Below the pieces are notes generated by a model, which was not told the origin of the DNA, searched no databases, and was given only the letters and a program-made list of their open reading frames with translations. Of a DNA stretch of 64,000 nucleotides, positions 51,411-63,645 are shown one piece after another. The DNA is taken from the NCBI GenBank assembly GCA_013397455.1, contig VYZB01000117.1, positions 251,060 to 315,059 of the forward strand, read 5' to 3'. A program made the translations under genes and the position numbers. Position 1 is the first letter of the stretch. The number at the start of each line of letters is the position of its first letter. This DNA is from Crotophaga sulcirostris (lineage: Eukaryota; Chordata; Aves; Cuculiformes; Crotophagidae).

Positions 51411-52459
51411 GGGATTTTGTTATTGGTTTTGGGCTTTGTGTGTTTGTTTGTTTGTTTTCTTTTCGAAGACACACAATCAATCATGAAACACTACCAGCGG
51501 GAAATGATGGTTCCCACTAGTTCTAGGTAAGATATGCAATATTTATGCCTGTTGGTGGTTTCTTTGCTATATGGTATCCCTAAGAATTTAGACTTGGAGT
51601 TGGGGTGAACAATATTCCATAGACATTGTTTTCCCATTTGAATCCAAAGGACTGGTTTGTTTTGTTGCTTTTTTTTTTTTTTTCCCACCCCTGTGGAAGT
51701 TTGACTTGTACAGTTTAGCTATGTCTTTGCTCACCTGTTTTCTGACCTTCCCAGTTTTTTGGCAGCTTGCCTACACAAAAGGTGCAGTTAGATGTACTTA
51801 AAGGAACTATTACTACTTTTCAAGACATTGTTGATTTTCTTCTATGTCAATCCTGGTAACTGACTGACTGTACAAGTCTCAGTGAAAAGACTCAGCTAGA
51901 ATGACCTGTTAGCTGAGGAGTGGGAATCTCCACCTGAGAGGAGAAAACCTCTGAACGTGTCTTCAGATGTTTGTGATCATGTAAATGATATGCAGAGTTC
52001 TTCATAGTGAAGTGGGTTTTCTTCAGCTGTTTTGCTGGATGCTCTTTATCTACTGATTCACTGAGTAAGTGGATGTGTGGAACGGAATTTCCATTTCTAC
52101 ACCACTTAGAACATACACAGTAAGTGTTCTATGAATAGATTTTTGAGTCAAAACCAAATAAGTTTGGAAGAATTGCCTCTCCACCTGTGAAGTATGTAGT
52201 ATTACTTGTAATTGTTCTGGACAGGAATCTTAATTCAGGAAATCAACTTGGCTTTGAAATTCCATGTACATATAATCCTCATAGTTCTAATCATGTAAAG
52301 AGCTGATAATATACCAATGTGCTTTTATGAATAAATGTCTTCTTGTTAGAAACAAGGAGCAGTTGCAATATTTTATGCATGAATACTCAAAGAACTGGAT
52401 GCATATGTTATGAAAAACTCAGATTAAGTAAATTATTTAATTAAATTAGTTAATTTAAT

Positions 52460-52493
52460 GAGTAAATATTAATTATCATTAATTCATTTACTC
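52460..52493. repeat. Imperfect AT-rich hairpin
   Basis: The arms GAGTAAATATTAAT and ATTAATTCATTTACTC pair with a short bulge around a TATC loop. Confidence 0.7.
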
Positions 52494-52942
52494 TGAAAGT
52501 AACTAAATCTGTCCAAAACCACCTTAAAAGAAAACTAAATCTTTGGAGAAAATAGGTAAATTATGCTTTTGCTGATAGAGTTTGCCATATTGTCTCAAGC
52601 TAGGCTAAATTGCAGCAAGGGAGTAAGCCCAAGAGTAAATATGATTTGTGTTTTATTTTATTAGTGTTCAAAGATTATCCTGTTAGGTAGAGACTATTTG
52701 CTAGGGAAATTGATCCTGTTCATTTATCTTTGTTTATAAAACATTAGAGATGATGTTTAGATCATATATTAACATATCATCCATAATATGGAAGAACCAG
52801 ATGCTCATGTTATGCTTTTAACTCTGATTGCTTGCTCTTAAAGATTCTTTTTATGCATTTTTACTATTATGGAAGATGACAATTAAACTTCATAAATTCA
52901 TTCTGGATTGTCTTTATTTTCTTTGTTTTAAATTAAAGGCTT

Positions 52943-52954
52943 CCCCCCCCCCCC
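52943..52954 (+). repeat. Homopolymer of 12 C
   Basis: An uninterrupted C run in AT-rich DNA, prone to length variation and sequencing error. Confidence 0.9.
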
Positions 52955-53749
52955 ATAAAAAGTGTATATTGCTTTCTTAATTTGCTGTGCCATCTGTGTC
53001 ACTGCGTGCTGCTTTCCTAATTGGCATTCTTCAAGGTAGGAACCTGAGCCCTACTGAAACTGGTGGTCATTTGGCAAATTTCATAGCATGAGTCAATGAG
53101 CATAGGGGCACAAGGGACAACTGCAGAAATGGGCATAAATGCATTTATAAGGCAAGGTTGGTTGCATCAGCATATCTATTCCAAAATCATAACAGCATGG
53201 CTGTGGGAAACTGAGGAAAATTAGTTTACATTTTCTAGTCCAGCAGAACACACCATGTGGTTTCATTTCTTTTTTCATCAGCACTGTAAACCCAAACAGA
53301 GAACCATGCACTCACACTGACAGGTCAGCACCTCTGACTGCCACATTTTACAGAAATTTGTGAAGTGAATGATCTTGAACATTGGCAAATTTAATCCGTC
53401 AGATTTTACTCTAGGGGAAGCAGTTTTACTCTTGACAGGTAAGCACAGCTGGGGATTGGTTGGAAAAATAAAATAAAAATATAAGAAAAAAAAAGATTGA
53501 AAATGTGTACAGGAATATACCTCATGAGGAGAAACTATAAACACATTCAATGGTCTTGTATTTCATAAAGACAAACACATAAATCATGCTACTCATTGCT
53601 TAGTCTTGTGTGCGCTGAAGAGGCTGGGAAAAGAGGAAGAAAATTTCAGCTCATATAGACATGGAAATAAAATTGACCAAATTAACTCTTTTTATATAAT
53701 TTTTCCAGCTACAAACACATTTTTTATCTCAAGAGAAAAAATTAATTCA

Positions 53750-53766
53750 GTTTATCTTAGATAAAC
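53750..53766. repeat. Palindrome GTTTATCT-T-AGATAAAC
   Basis: Exact 8-bp arms around a single T, giving two facing GATA-type half sites (TTATCT and AGATAA). It sits in a block with further homeodomain-like words (ATTAATTC, GATTTTAATTAA) that may be a conserved noncoding element. Confidence 0.75.
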
Positions 53767-54462
53767 TTTTAGCTGTATGGAGTGTTCAGAGTGATTACTT
53801 AAAAAGCCCTGTGCTGCCCATCTGTGAACAAATGCACTTGAGTTGATTTTAATTAAAAAACATCTTTAATAACTGATTTATGCTGTCGAAAAAAATAATT
53901 GTTTTTTTCAGTAGAATATTGATGTACTAAACTTAATGTTTTCTAAAATGAGTATAACAAGCCTGGAACTACTTTTACACAGTTCTCCAGGATCTTTTAG
54001 GGCCAGATCTTCTGATTACTGAGGTTTCTCAACCCATTCAGTTTTAAGAAAGCATTCATGAGAAGTTCACAGAATGGAGAGTTCAGCCAATTTCTCATCT
54101 ATGTAATATACAACAATTTTCTTAGACAAGAAAGTGTTATTTGTGTTGCTGCAATAACAAATTTCATAGTATTTGAGCACTAAGACTCTCAGGGGTGAAT
54201 ACAAGCACTTCTCCAAAGTCTCTACTTTTATTTGTTCTACGTAGTAGAAAAATTAGCAGAATGATTAATTTATTCAGAGAAAAATCAGCCCAGTAACTGG
54301 AGGTAGTGATGCAAAGAAACGAAAGTGCTAACATAGTGAAAGGAGAGACAGTCCTGCAAGAAAGACTGAACTCCTGCTCTCCATGCTTCATCCCTCAGAA
54401 TCTCCTTGCTTCCCACCATCATCACCTTCACTCCAGCACACTGCTCTCAGCCCAACTCGTAC

Positions 54463-54600
54463 CTCAGTGTTGCTTCCATCCACAAAATAGGTGTGTTTCC
54501 CCTGGCAGCATTGCGGGTTTGCAGGGTCCAGAATAGGATTGAAATAGAGTGTTAGCTCTCCAGTGTGACTGAAAGAATCAGGATGACCCAGCCTGGTGCT
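54463..54600 (-). CDS. Internal coding exon of an unidentified gene
   Basis: This is a 138-nt exon read on the minus strand. Seen directly: a pyrimidine-rich tract of about 50 nt runs into ...CTCTACATGCAG (acceptor AG at 54601-54602), and the exon is followed by GAG|GTACGAGT (donor GT at 54461-54462). Of the three frames only the one starting AGC-ACC-AGG stays open; the other two hit stops. It encodes 46 residues, beginning STRLGHPDSF and ending TYFVDGSNTE, with an adjacent cysteine pair (NPQCCQGK) near residues 31-32. Length divisible by three and phase 0 at both ends mean it could be skipped or spliced without shifting frame. The cysteine pair and the Gly/Asn/Asp/Tyr content suggest an extracellular or secreted protein, but that is inference. 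I do not recognise the family and no signal peptide or membrane segment is present. The ATG two codons upstream lies in the acceptor and is unlikely to be a start. A chance ORF or exapted pseudo-exon remains possible. Confidence 0.66.
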
Positions 54601-57182
54601 CTGCATGTAGAGGAGAGTGGTAAAGAAGGAGTGAGGTAGAGGTCGGAAACAAGAGACAGCTTATTTTGAAATAAATTATGTGCTTCAACTTAACATGCAG
54701 AGGAGTATATTATTCCTTAGAGACCTTAGTGCAAGTAAAAATCTGGGCAGTTTTATAGCGTGTTTTATTGTGTAGAAGTTTAGTTGAGAACAACTGGTGG
54801 TTTTGAAACATTAACTCTTTCCAAGCTCTAAAAAAATTCCTCCTTTCCCTATAGAGCGGAGAAGAAGATGTGAATTTTGGGGCTTCACATTTGATCAGGT
54901 TGAAAATTTATCCCACCATGTCTAAGAGAATGTAACATTGCTCTAATATCTTGAATCTTCAGATTTTGCAGCTATTAATAGAATATATGAAATCATCATG
55001 GAGGTAAGTTGATGCACAAATCTGATAAGACAGGTCTTTTTGTCACCAAACCTTTGCCAAGACCTTGTACAGTCCAAAATAAAATCTCTAAAGTAATAAA
55101 GTGTATAAAACACGATAGCAATCTCCTTGGCTCCTGAGACCAGCAAAACTAGTTGCTATCACTAGGCAATTTTCAGAATTGCTGAATGGTTTCCACTCTC
55201 ATTAACCAGAAGTAGAGGAGAAAGTATGAAACCTTAAGCCATAAAATTGCAAGCCTTTTCATTTATTAGAGTTGGCCCCATTTTCTTCAACACTATTACT
55301 TAAAATCTTGCATATCAAATGATATTTCTCTGATTTAACAGAAAATTTCTCCCAGGCTCTTTTTTGGTGAATTAATCAGTTGGGTAGGAAGACAGTTTGC
55401 TCCCTTCATAATGAGTGCAACACTAAATATGCATGTTGATGCTATACTTAATCTGATTGCGATTTTCTGGATAATTTTATAAAGCTAAAATGATTCTTAT
55501 TATGTCAACATGGTGATTCCAGATTCTCAAGTAATTAAGTTAAGGTATGTGAGTGATGTTGAAGGGATAGTGACTGACAACTCTCTTGAAATAAATCAAC
55601 TGAGCTTTCAATATGCTGAGCCTTAATGAAAGTTAATGAATTTCAAGGTTTATATTATCCTAAAAATCTTGATCACTGAGATTTTTTCACTCTCCCTTTC
55701 TCAAAAAGGATTTTTATTTTCTTGCTAGGCTGTATTGTCACACAGTATTTCCAAATGAGATTTTTTTTCTTGTGCTCCTTTGTCCTTCTTTAGTTCTGTA
55801 TCACAGTAAGAGCTGTTATTTTTCTTCTGTTCTCAAAAAAAAAAAAAATTACAGCTCTTCATGGCATATCTGTGCTGAGTGTTGATTTCTGAAGCTTCTG
55901 CCGGAAGATGTTTAATAATACTGTCTCTTCCAGAGAATTCATGCCATGGCTGGTTCTGACAAGGTGCAAAATATGGGACCGGTGTGATTTTACCATCTGC
56001 ACTGCCCCTACAACACTTGAACCAGTGTCACTAGGAATTAAGCTAAAGGAAAGTCACAGCATACCTTGTTCTTGAAGCTGTTTCCATACTGCGAAGCAAA
56101 ACAGTTGTAGAAGACTGTATATCTTTATAAAAGATATACTCTCTCTTTATACCCTTTCTTTATAAGACCCGTGTACCCACATGAGAAATAAAAGCTTAAG
56201 ATTTGTTTGTAGACATATAGTGAAGACATTTGATAATACATATCCACATAACTGTGCATTATCCTAAAATACAACAGATGAACTTTCTAATCTGAGCATT
56301 GCCAGCTTCCAATATAGTGTAAGTTAAACCTGAGCCAACAATGTTTTGGTGGAAGGGTACTTCCGAAAATTAATCTATTCTTGTCCAAGGCAATTTTTGG
56401 CTAGAAAAATGGTCTGAGAGTCTAAATATATGTGTTTCCCTCTGGCTCTGCTAGTAATTTATTTCAGTAGATATTCGTGAGCTACAGCCGAATTCTTTGA
56501 GCTGCCTTATTTTATGGCTATTCTTTAAAAAAAATGCTTGGCATTAGGAATATAATATTGACACCTAATCTAGCCACATATAGTCAAGAACGATACACTC
56601 AATGCCAAATATTTATCATTCTAACCTATAATAGCTAATTTTGAACAGTGGATCTAGGGAAGCAAAAAATTTCATGCCATTAAGAGTGTTATTTTGTGAT
56701 AGGCAAGAGGAAAGATTTGGCAGATATCTGACCAAACAATGAATTGAGGAGGCCTACATGTCTATTCACTGGGAAATGAGAGCTCCATGTCTTCCCTTGG
56801 CACACAATACTTTCCAACAGAGGTAAATACAACACTCTTTTACACTGCAGTAGTAAATTGGTGGCCCAGGAAAAGCGAAGCAAATCCTGAGCATCAGCAA
56901 ATCCTGAAAAATGAAACACTTCTGAATATCAGGAGAGTAGCATTATAAAGCTCTTCTTAGTTACTTTATACTTTCTTGGTCATACAAATTTTTAAAAGTG
57001 GAGAAGGTGGGGAAGGGAGAGCACTTTCCATTATTAATGCCGAAGCTAAACTATTGCCTAGAACCTAAGATTTGAAGGGTTTCATTCCATTGTTTTCCTT
57101 GAGGACTGATCCTGATGAATTGAATGTTCCCAGTCTCGTCTTAACTTCTATGGGTAACTCATTGCTCTGGAAGTAAAATACA
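54601..57182. other. Unique DNA flanking the exon, mostly AT-rich
   Basis: The first 50 bases on the minus strand are the pyrimidine tract of the 54463-54600 exon. A plus-strand 41-nt AG...GTAAGT segment at 54963-55003 is noted as doubtful. An A run of 14 lies near 55836. No repeat family recognised. Confidence 0.45.
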
Positions 57183-57345
57183 ATCACAGAATGACTTAGG
57201 TTGAAGGGGCCTTCAGGAAGTCATCTGGTTCAACCTTCCATTCAGAAAAGATAAATTCCATATTGGATCTGGTTGGCTAGGTCCCTGCCCAATAGTGTTT
57301 GAAAAGCCTCCAAGGGTAGGTAGGTATTCTAGACCAGCTCTAGCA
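57183..57345 (-). mobile_element. CR1 LINE 3' fragment
   Basis: Minus-strand CR1: 'aatcacagaatgacttaggt', 'tgaaggggccttcaggaagt', 'catctggttcaaccttcc', 'gttggctaggtccctgccca' and 'aaaagcctccaagggtag'. It decays after about 57345. Confidence 0.85.
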
Positions 57346-60300
57346 AACCTGATACGGTATTTGATCAGTGGCAGAAATCACATGGATTAGAGTGGTCCAT
57401 GGACTAATCACGCTATTAAGTCTCCTAAGCATTTTCTATGGGAAAGTGTCACCTTAAAAACTAATGATCATGATGTTTTCCAAAATGACAGGATTATGCC
57501 AAGAGACAGTAAAATAAACTAGATTTCGGGGAAAAAGCCCAACAACAAAAATCAAACCAAAATAAACCTCAAAAAAACCCAAAATAACCCACCCAAAAAA
57601 AGTTGTCAGATGACACAACAGTTAATTTTTTGTATAGCCCTTTGTAGCAATTTTTCCAATGACTGACCAGTTGTCCTCTCATTTTCTGTCAGGGTAGAGG
57701 CAGTGAGCCCTTTCCAGATCTTTTAACTCTTTGAAATATATCAGACATCTGTAAAACCTCAGTTTTAAGGTACTTTTTCCTGTTGCATTTACTCATAAGG
57801 TCAGTATAATAAAAAAAGGAAATGCCAAACCACCTACAGGCAGATAAACAACTGGTAAATGGGGTTCAAATTCATGCTGCAGCAGTGACAGAGAAGCACC
57901 TGACCTCAGCTTTGCATCTGCACACTGACAGTTCTTAAAGAATTTGCCCTGTTTGTGGTTCACACGGGAAGTTTTCCATGTCAACAAATCTCAGTGCCGC
58001 ACATCGATACCTGAATGAAAATGGCTTGTGTGCAAGAAACAGGAGTCTAGCACAACAGAGTAGAACTTTATGACTTTCAAAGGATGACCCTCATGAAGGA
58101 AATATGTTCCTCAGGAGTTCCTTGATGCCAGCTGTGACATTAAAAATAGTTGTTAATTGTCATGTGAAAACTGTAGTTTTCCATAGTTTCCATTTCTACA
58201 AAAATAATATATGTCTCTAAAGCTCATCTCTATTCTGTCTTTTGTACAGTTTTTGTCATTCTATATCACAGGATATTTCCACTCTATCAAATATTAGAAG
58301 AAATCCAGCACCTTCATATTAAGGTTACGGAAAGGTCTGGAATGGTATGTGGACCAATTATTTTCTCTTCGATGCTCAGTGTTAACAACCCAGGTCCACA
58401 CAGGCCAGTTTGGCTACAGCTTAACCTTTGGACTGTAAGACTAAAGTAGTACAAACAAAACTACATCGTAATTTGCTGTTTTATTTCAAGAAAATACTGA
58501 ATAAATCTCCCTTTTTCAGTGAAAAGATTGAAAAAAGTAGTTCCTAGAAACTATCAAGTCATATCTCTTTGACCTATATCTGTTGGATAAAAAGGTATAA
58601 GATTTAATATCTTCTTCAGACCACATATAATTGTTCATTATTTTCTTAAAACCTAATTATAGTCTACAGTATTTTCTTCAACAATGGCTTCATAGAGAAA
58701 GAAGGTTTTAATTTTAACTGTGGCGTGGAAAGTGGCAGAACATCCATTAGCTGGAGGGAGGAACTGAGCCAGTGTTTGAATGTCTTTGATATTTTTAATA
58801 TGATAAGTGTGTCCCCATATATTTCGGGTCAGAAATTAAGGCATAGGTAGGCAACTTACATGGCTATTGTGTGAGAACTGCTTTTCCAGTCGAACTATTT
58901 TGATGATTAGTTGACTAAAGTGTTCTGGCTGAATTTCACTGCTTTTAATTCTTATTGCCTTGTAGTTGTGAAAAATATGAATTACATCTAGTATCACACT
59001 GAGGCTTCACATAAATGTTATTGCAGGCCTCTTTCTTTATATATTTCTTCAATTTATACTTTGTGCAAAGAGAAAAAAAAACAAACGAAAACAAATAATC
59101 TGATAGTCAAGTATGCTTGTTACTTAACTTCTTAAACACGTGTTGTGGCAGATTTTTCTTTTATGAAAACTATAAATAGTCTGCATCATTGAATTTTTAT
59201 GTCATGCAGGAAATTAGTGTGGAGCTGGATTTATGTAGACTGTGGTGATATCATTGAGACTTACAAAGTTATCAAGCTGATCAGTGTCATGATAGACACT
59301 GAGGAAATGCTTCTGGAGAAACTCTATATGTTTTATGTGTCTCAGATATGGAAAAACTTGATACAGTACTGAATTGAAAGAGAAACTATATCTCACAATG
59401 CATGGGGTGGAGTCTTCATCACCTAGCCTTAACCATTCAAGTGCTAAGCATCTAGTTTAAGATACTTATACAGGATCCTTTGATGCAAATCAGTTATTGC
59501 CAGAAGTCACTAATCAAAATGTATGGTATCCAAGATAATTAGGACAAATTACTCTCTAGAGGAGTCTATTTCTCTGCACAAGCAGCAGAGAGAGTGTAAA
59601 GGCTAGCTTAGACTAGATGTTTAAGTTTTAGAAGCGTTACTTTATGCAGATGAATCCTACTGTAAATTTAAAATGAATAAAAAAAGCCCAACAAACCCAG
59701 AGTCTGAACACATTGGACACATGACTATTCCTAAAACAATTTCTTTGATTAGAGATTAACTCAATAACAATGGTCCTTTATCAGTAAGAACAGAATATAA
59801 AGATAAAATTACTTTACTGCAATGAAAAGAATAGTACTAATACCAAACTAACTTCAGTGGTTCCTCACCAGAAAAATTATCTGGTTTTAAAGGGGAACAG
59901 TGTTCATTGATTTAAAAAACTCAAAGAATATACAGATAATATAAATAAGGTTTATTAACACTTCATGAAGGTGTATTCCTTTGTACCTTCAAAAAAATTA
60001 AGAGGTGTTCTGCCACCCTTCCCCCAAAAAAACCCAACTCAAGCCAAACAACAAAAAAATCCTCAAAGAGCTTTAGGAACCCTGTCTGACCTCTCAGGAT
60101 CTTTCTTAAAGCATATAATGAGTTAAATAATCGGGCATTCTTTCCTATTCTACGGGAAAATGCCTCTTGATGCAATTAAATGGTTCAAGATTCTGAAACC
60201 CAGACCTACCAGTCTCTTCAGCTTGTGACAGCCAGTCATGTGTGAGAAAGGTCAGTCATGTAAAAGAAATTAAACGAGTTCTGCAAGGACTTAACTGGAA

Positions 60301-63300
60301 TTGATGCAAAGCTCTCCAAACAGCAAAGGTGATGAAAAGTTCAATCAAAGTCAGACACAAGGAAAGATGCTCATTAATATCCACATCACTGGGTTACAAA
60401 CACACTGCTCATCTGTATAGCAGGATTGTGTACTTAATGATGTGATCAAAAGTGATATTCACAAGAGAACAATGTACTCCATCCCACCTCAGCCCTATAT
60501 GTAGCATATACTGCCTGTACTCCTAAAAAGAATATTAAAAAGTGCATGAGGATTTTATGAATGAAACGGTTTTATACGAAGTCAAATAAAAAGATTTTAC
60601 ACATTGAATTAAATGTATTTAATATTTTTTCGATGTTCAAAATAAAACAAAATTTATTTACGATCTTTCTGAAATGTTAAAATCAAAGTAAACATAGCAC
60701 TAGAAAGGTGTTTTAATACTAAAAATATTAATGATCATTCATTGGTCTAAAAATATATTTCAACAATATTGTATTCCTGTATAAGTAAGATATGTACTGA
60801 AAATAATAACGACTCACACTTTAAGTACTCAGAACTGCAGACAGCCAAACTCGTTTGACTAATTACAAAGGAAATCTCCTCTTAGCGATTTTTTACAAAC
60901 TTAGGAGCAAAAATCCTGGGATTCTTCTTATGCTGCTTTAATAATTTTGTCTAAGAATTATTTCTGCTTTAATGACTTATTAAATAAGCTTATTTGTGTT
61001 TATTATTATCTTCTCTGAATATTTTCACTTTATAACCATAGTTAGTTGAATCCAAACACACAGAGGAGCAACTTTTCAAAACCAAAGAAAGCCGGTAATA
61101 CTGACTGATACATAACTTCTTAGTGTTAAGTGTTTAATTTGAACATCACTAGTTAAGATACCTACGTAACTCTGGTAGATGGAGAAAAGACAACACTAGT
61201 GAAACCTCAGATGACACTGCTCAAAGCGCTAAAGTTATAAGTAGTTAAGTCCTCACTTCCTAGTGTAGCCTAAAAGATATGCAGAGCTTTCCCAGAGCTA
61301 CAAAAGGAAAGGTACCCTTGCTGGTGAGCCATGCTGTACCCCAGGCTGTTGAATGGTGATGCAGGCACCACATTGCTAAAGACATGTGATCAGTTCCTGC
61401 TGTTCAAGCTCCTCTGCTTGAGAAATGTTGGTTTACCCAGTGAAGGATTGACTCATTATTATGAAGAGTACAAAAATTAACCCAAACTCCAAACCATAGA
61501 AAATTCTCATCTCACTTTTGGCATTCTGTTAAATCCAATAGAGTTTTACTGCATGATGCTGTTTTTCACAAAAGATAAATGACTTTCCAAAGACTGATGT
61601 ATCTAAGATGATATAAATATTCCTCTTGTGTGAGGTTTAATGCAGTGCACTGCAAGTTATAAGTTGTCTCTGTGTGTCCCTGTTTTCATTCCTCCTTCCA
61701 CCTGTGTGGAGAAGGTTTCATGAAATATTTTCACACTCTGTGGGAAATAATTACACGAAAAAAAACGGCTTCTGAAGAATCAGATGCAGAACCACTCCAA
61801 AATGATGGGTCCTTTTCACTCAGTTATGAACACAGAGGTCAGGAATAGCTTCACGTATCCTATTGACAGTGACATGAAGCTGCGTACAGAAGTCATCTCA
61901 GGAGGGCTTCACTGGTTTATATGATGCTGAAGTCAAAAAATAATAATTTCAAAACGCATATTTCTTCTGCATTTGCTTCATTATTACTGTTACTTTCCTT
62001 AAGGTTCTGCTTGATTTCCTCTCAACATCTCTTCTCTACCTACAGCTTGTTTGGAGGACAAGAACGTGTAATTATTTGATCACTTTTCATTTCAACTGAT
62101 TAAAAGAAAAAGGAAGTGTTTGCTTGGGTCAAAGTTTATTACAATGCATAATTAATTGTCCAATAGCATCTTAATCAACAACTTTCCGTTTTCAGCCTTT
62201 TTGCATTTATCAGGGGAAAGGTTGGGTTAAATAGATGTATTTAATCAACTATGCATGAATTGCCAGAAATGGATTTCTGTAAGGGAGCCTTCAACCAGTT
62301 ATTAGGAAAGGTGCTGAAGTGAAACAACTTTCCTCTAAGAGCAGTGGATTACAGTAGTTTGCAGGGAATGAAGTTAAGTATTATTGAACAAAATTTTTCA
62401 GTCACATGTTCCATCTCCATTGGCTTAATGAATTAAGTGTCAAGAAAATTTGAAGAGGCAGCCCAGAAAAAAAGAAAAGTAATTTAATGCAACATGAATC
62501 ATTTGCTGGCAAAATCTACAGTATTGATGGGATTCCAGACAAAGCATTTAGATTATGGTTATTGTTACAGGAAAAGGCATTTAATTAGTCCAGGGTTTCA
62601 TATATTTAAAGGCAGATTATTTAAAAAAAAATCACAGGAAACAAAATTTGTTATCGTCTTCTAGAAGACTTAATTGGCAATGCAGTAAATCTAATTATTT
62701 TTAGAAATGTAACTTTAAGGTTTCTCTGCATCTTTAATGTAGTCAGAAAAACATATCCTGCATAACTTTCCTAAAAATCACATAAAATCTGAGGCTCTCT
62801 AATAAAGATACACAAGCTGATTAAGATGTTTTATGAGTTCATATTACTTGTCTCATTGCTTTGAGTTCTGTAGTTCTGGATGCAATAACTCAATTTACTG
62901 AATCTGGAATATCCCAAGACACCACTAAGTGGACACCCACTCTGTTTTCCTTTTCTTGATTTCACTGATGCAAATAATATTTTATATGCAATACGTACTA
63001 GCTAAATAACGTTATAGTTTCTCTCTCTTTTTCTTTTTTCCTTTCTTCGTAGCACAATTTAATATCCAAGAGTTAATTACCTTTTACCTGGTCATTAAAT
63101 GAATCTTTCCCCATTCTCAGTACAGCGTTCAGCTGCAGGAATGCAGAAGGAAAAAAACAGGTCTCAAAGAAAATCTGATGGAGATGGGTTACATATACGA
63201 TCACCCAATATGTCCCTTGGCACAACTTTAGTCTGTGACAACAAACCATCTCCCACAACGCCCAGCTAAATATGTCAGATTAACCCATCACATTCCCAAT

Positions 63301-63559
63301 TCTTGCAGTGGTGACTGTATCTGTTTCACAGAGCAGCACCAAAACCACCCCAAGGGGATAACAAACTCAAGCAAAACCAAACAGATAAAACCAACTAGAC
63401 AACAGAGGGAAGAACCAAAACAACACTCTGATAATATTTAACAAATTAAAATTTTAGTATACCAGTCAAGGATGTTATTACTGCATGGTAACACACAGGA
63501 GTGATGGCCCAAAGTAGACACGCACACTTACAAAAGGAAAACTCCTCACTCAAGGACAC
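57346..63559. other. Unique AT-rich DNA, no gene seen
   Basis: A/C-rich low-complexity sequence lies at 57530-57602. Blocks at 62110-62290 and 62330-62650 have the look of conserved noncoding elements (long unique runs with homeodomain, CCAAT and octamer-like words) but no coding frame. Confidence 0.45.
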
Positions 63560-63645
63560 CCAGAAGGTAGAATCACTCATCAAAAAGGGTAAGGACTAAC
63601 TCCAGTTTATATCCAGAAGATATAATCACTCACTGAAAGGAGGGT
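63560..63645 (+). repeat. Imperfect two-copy tandem repeat, period 53
   Basis: CCAGAAGGTAGAATCACTCA at 63560 and CCAGAAGATATAATCACTCA at 63613 begin two related stretches of about 33 bp, each continuing to an A/G-rich end with GGGT. Confidence 0.75.

Larger units (their letters stand above)
51411..53749. other. Very AT-rich unique DNA
   Basis: Contains TTTG repeats near 51440-51460, a T run near 51670, an AT-rich hairpin at 52460-52493 and a run of 12 C at 52943-52954. One weak exon-like piece lies on minus at 53316-53448. Confidence 0.45.

Noticed and set aside
54306..54536. 76-codon plus frame over the minus exon
   Set aside because: It is a shadow of the better-supported minus-strand exon, with no splice support.
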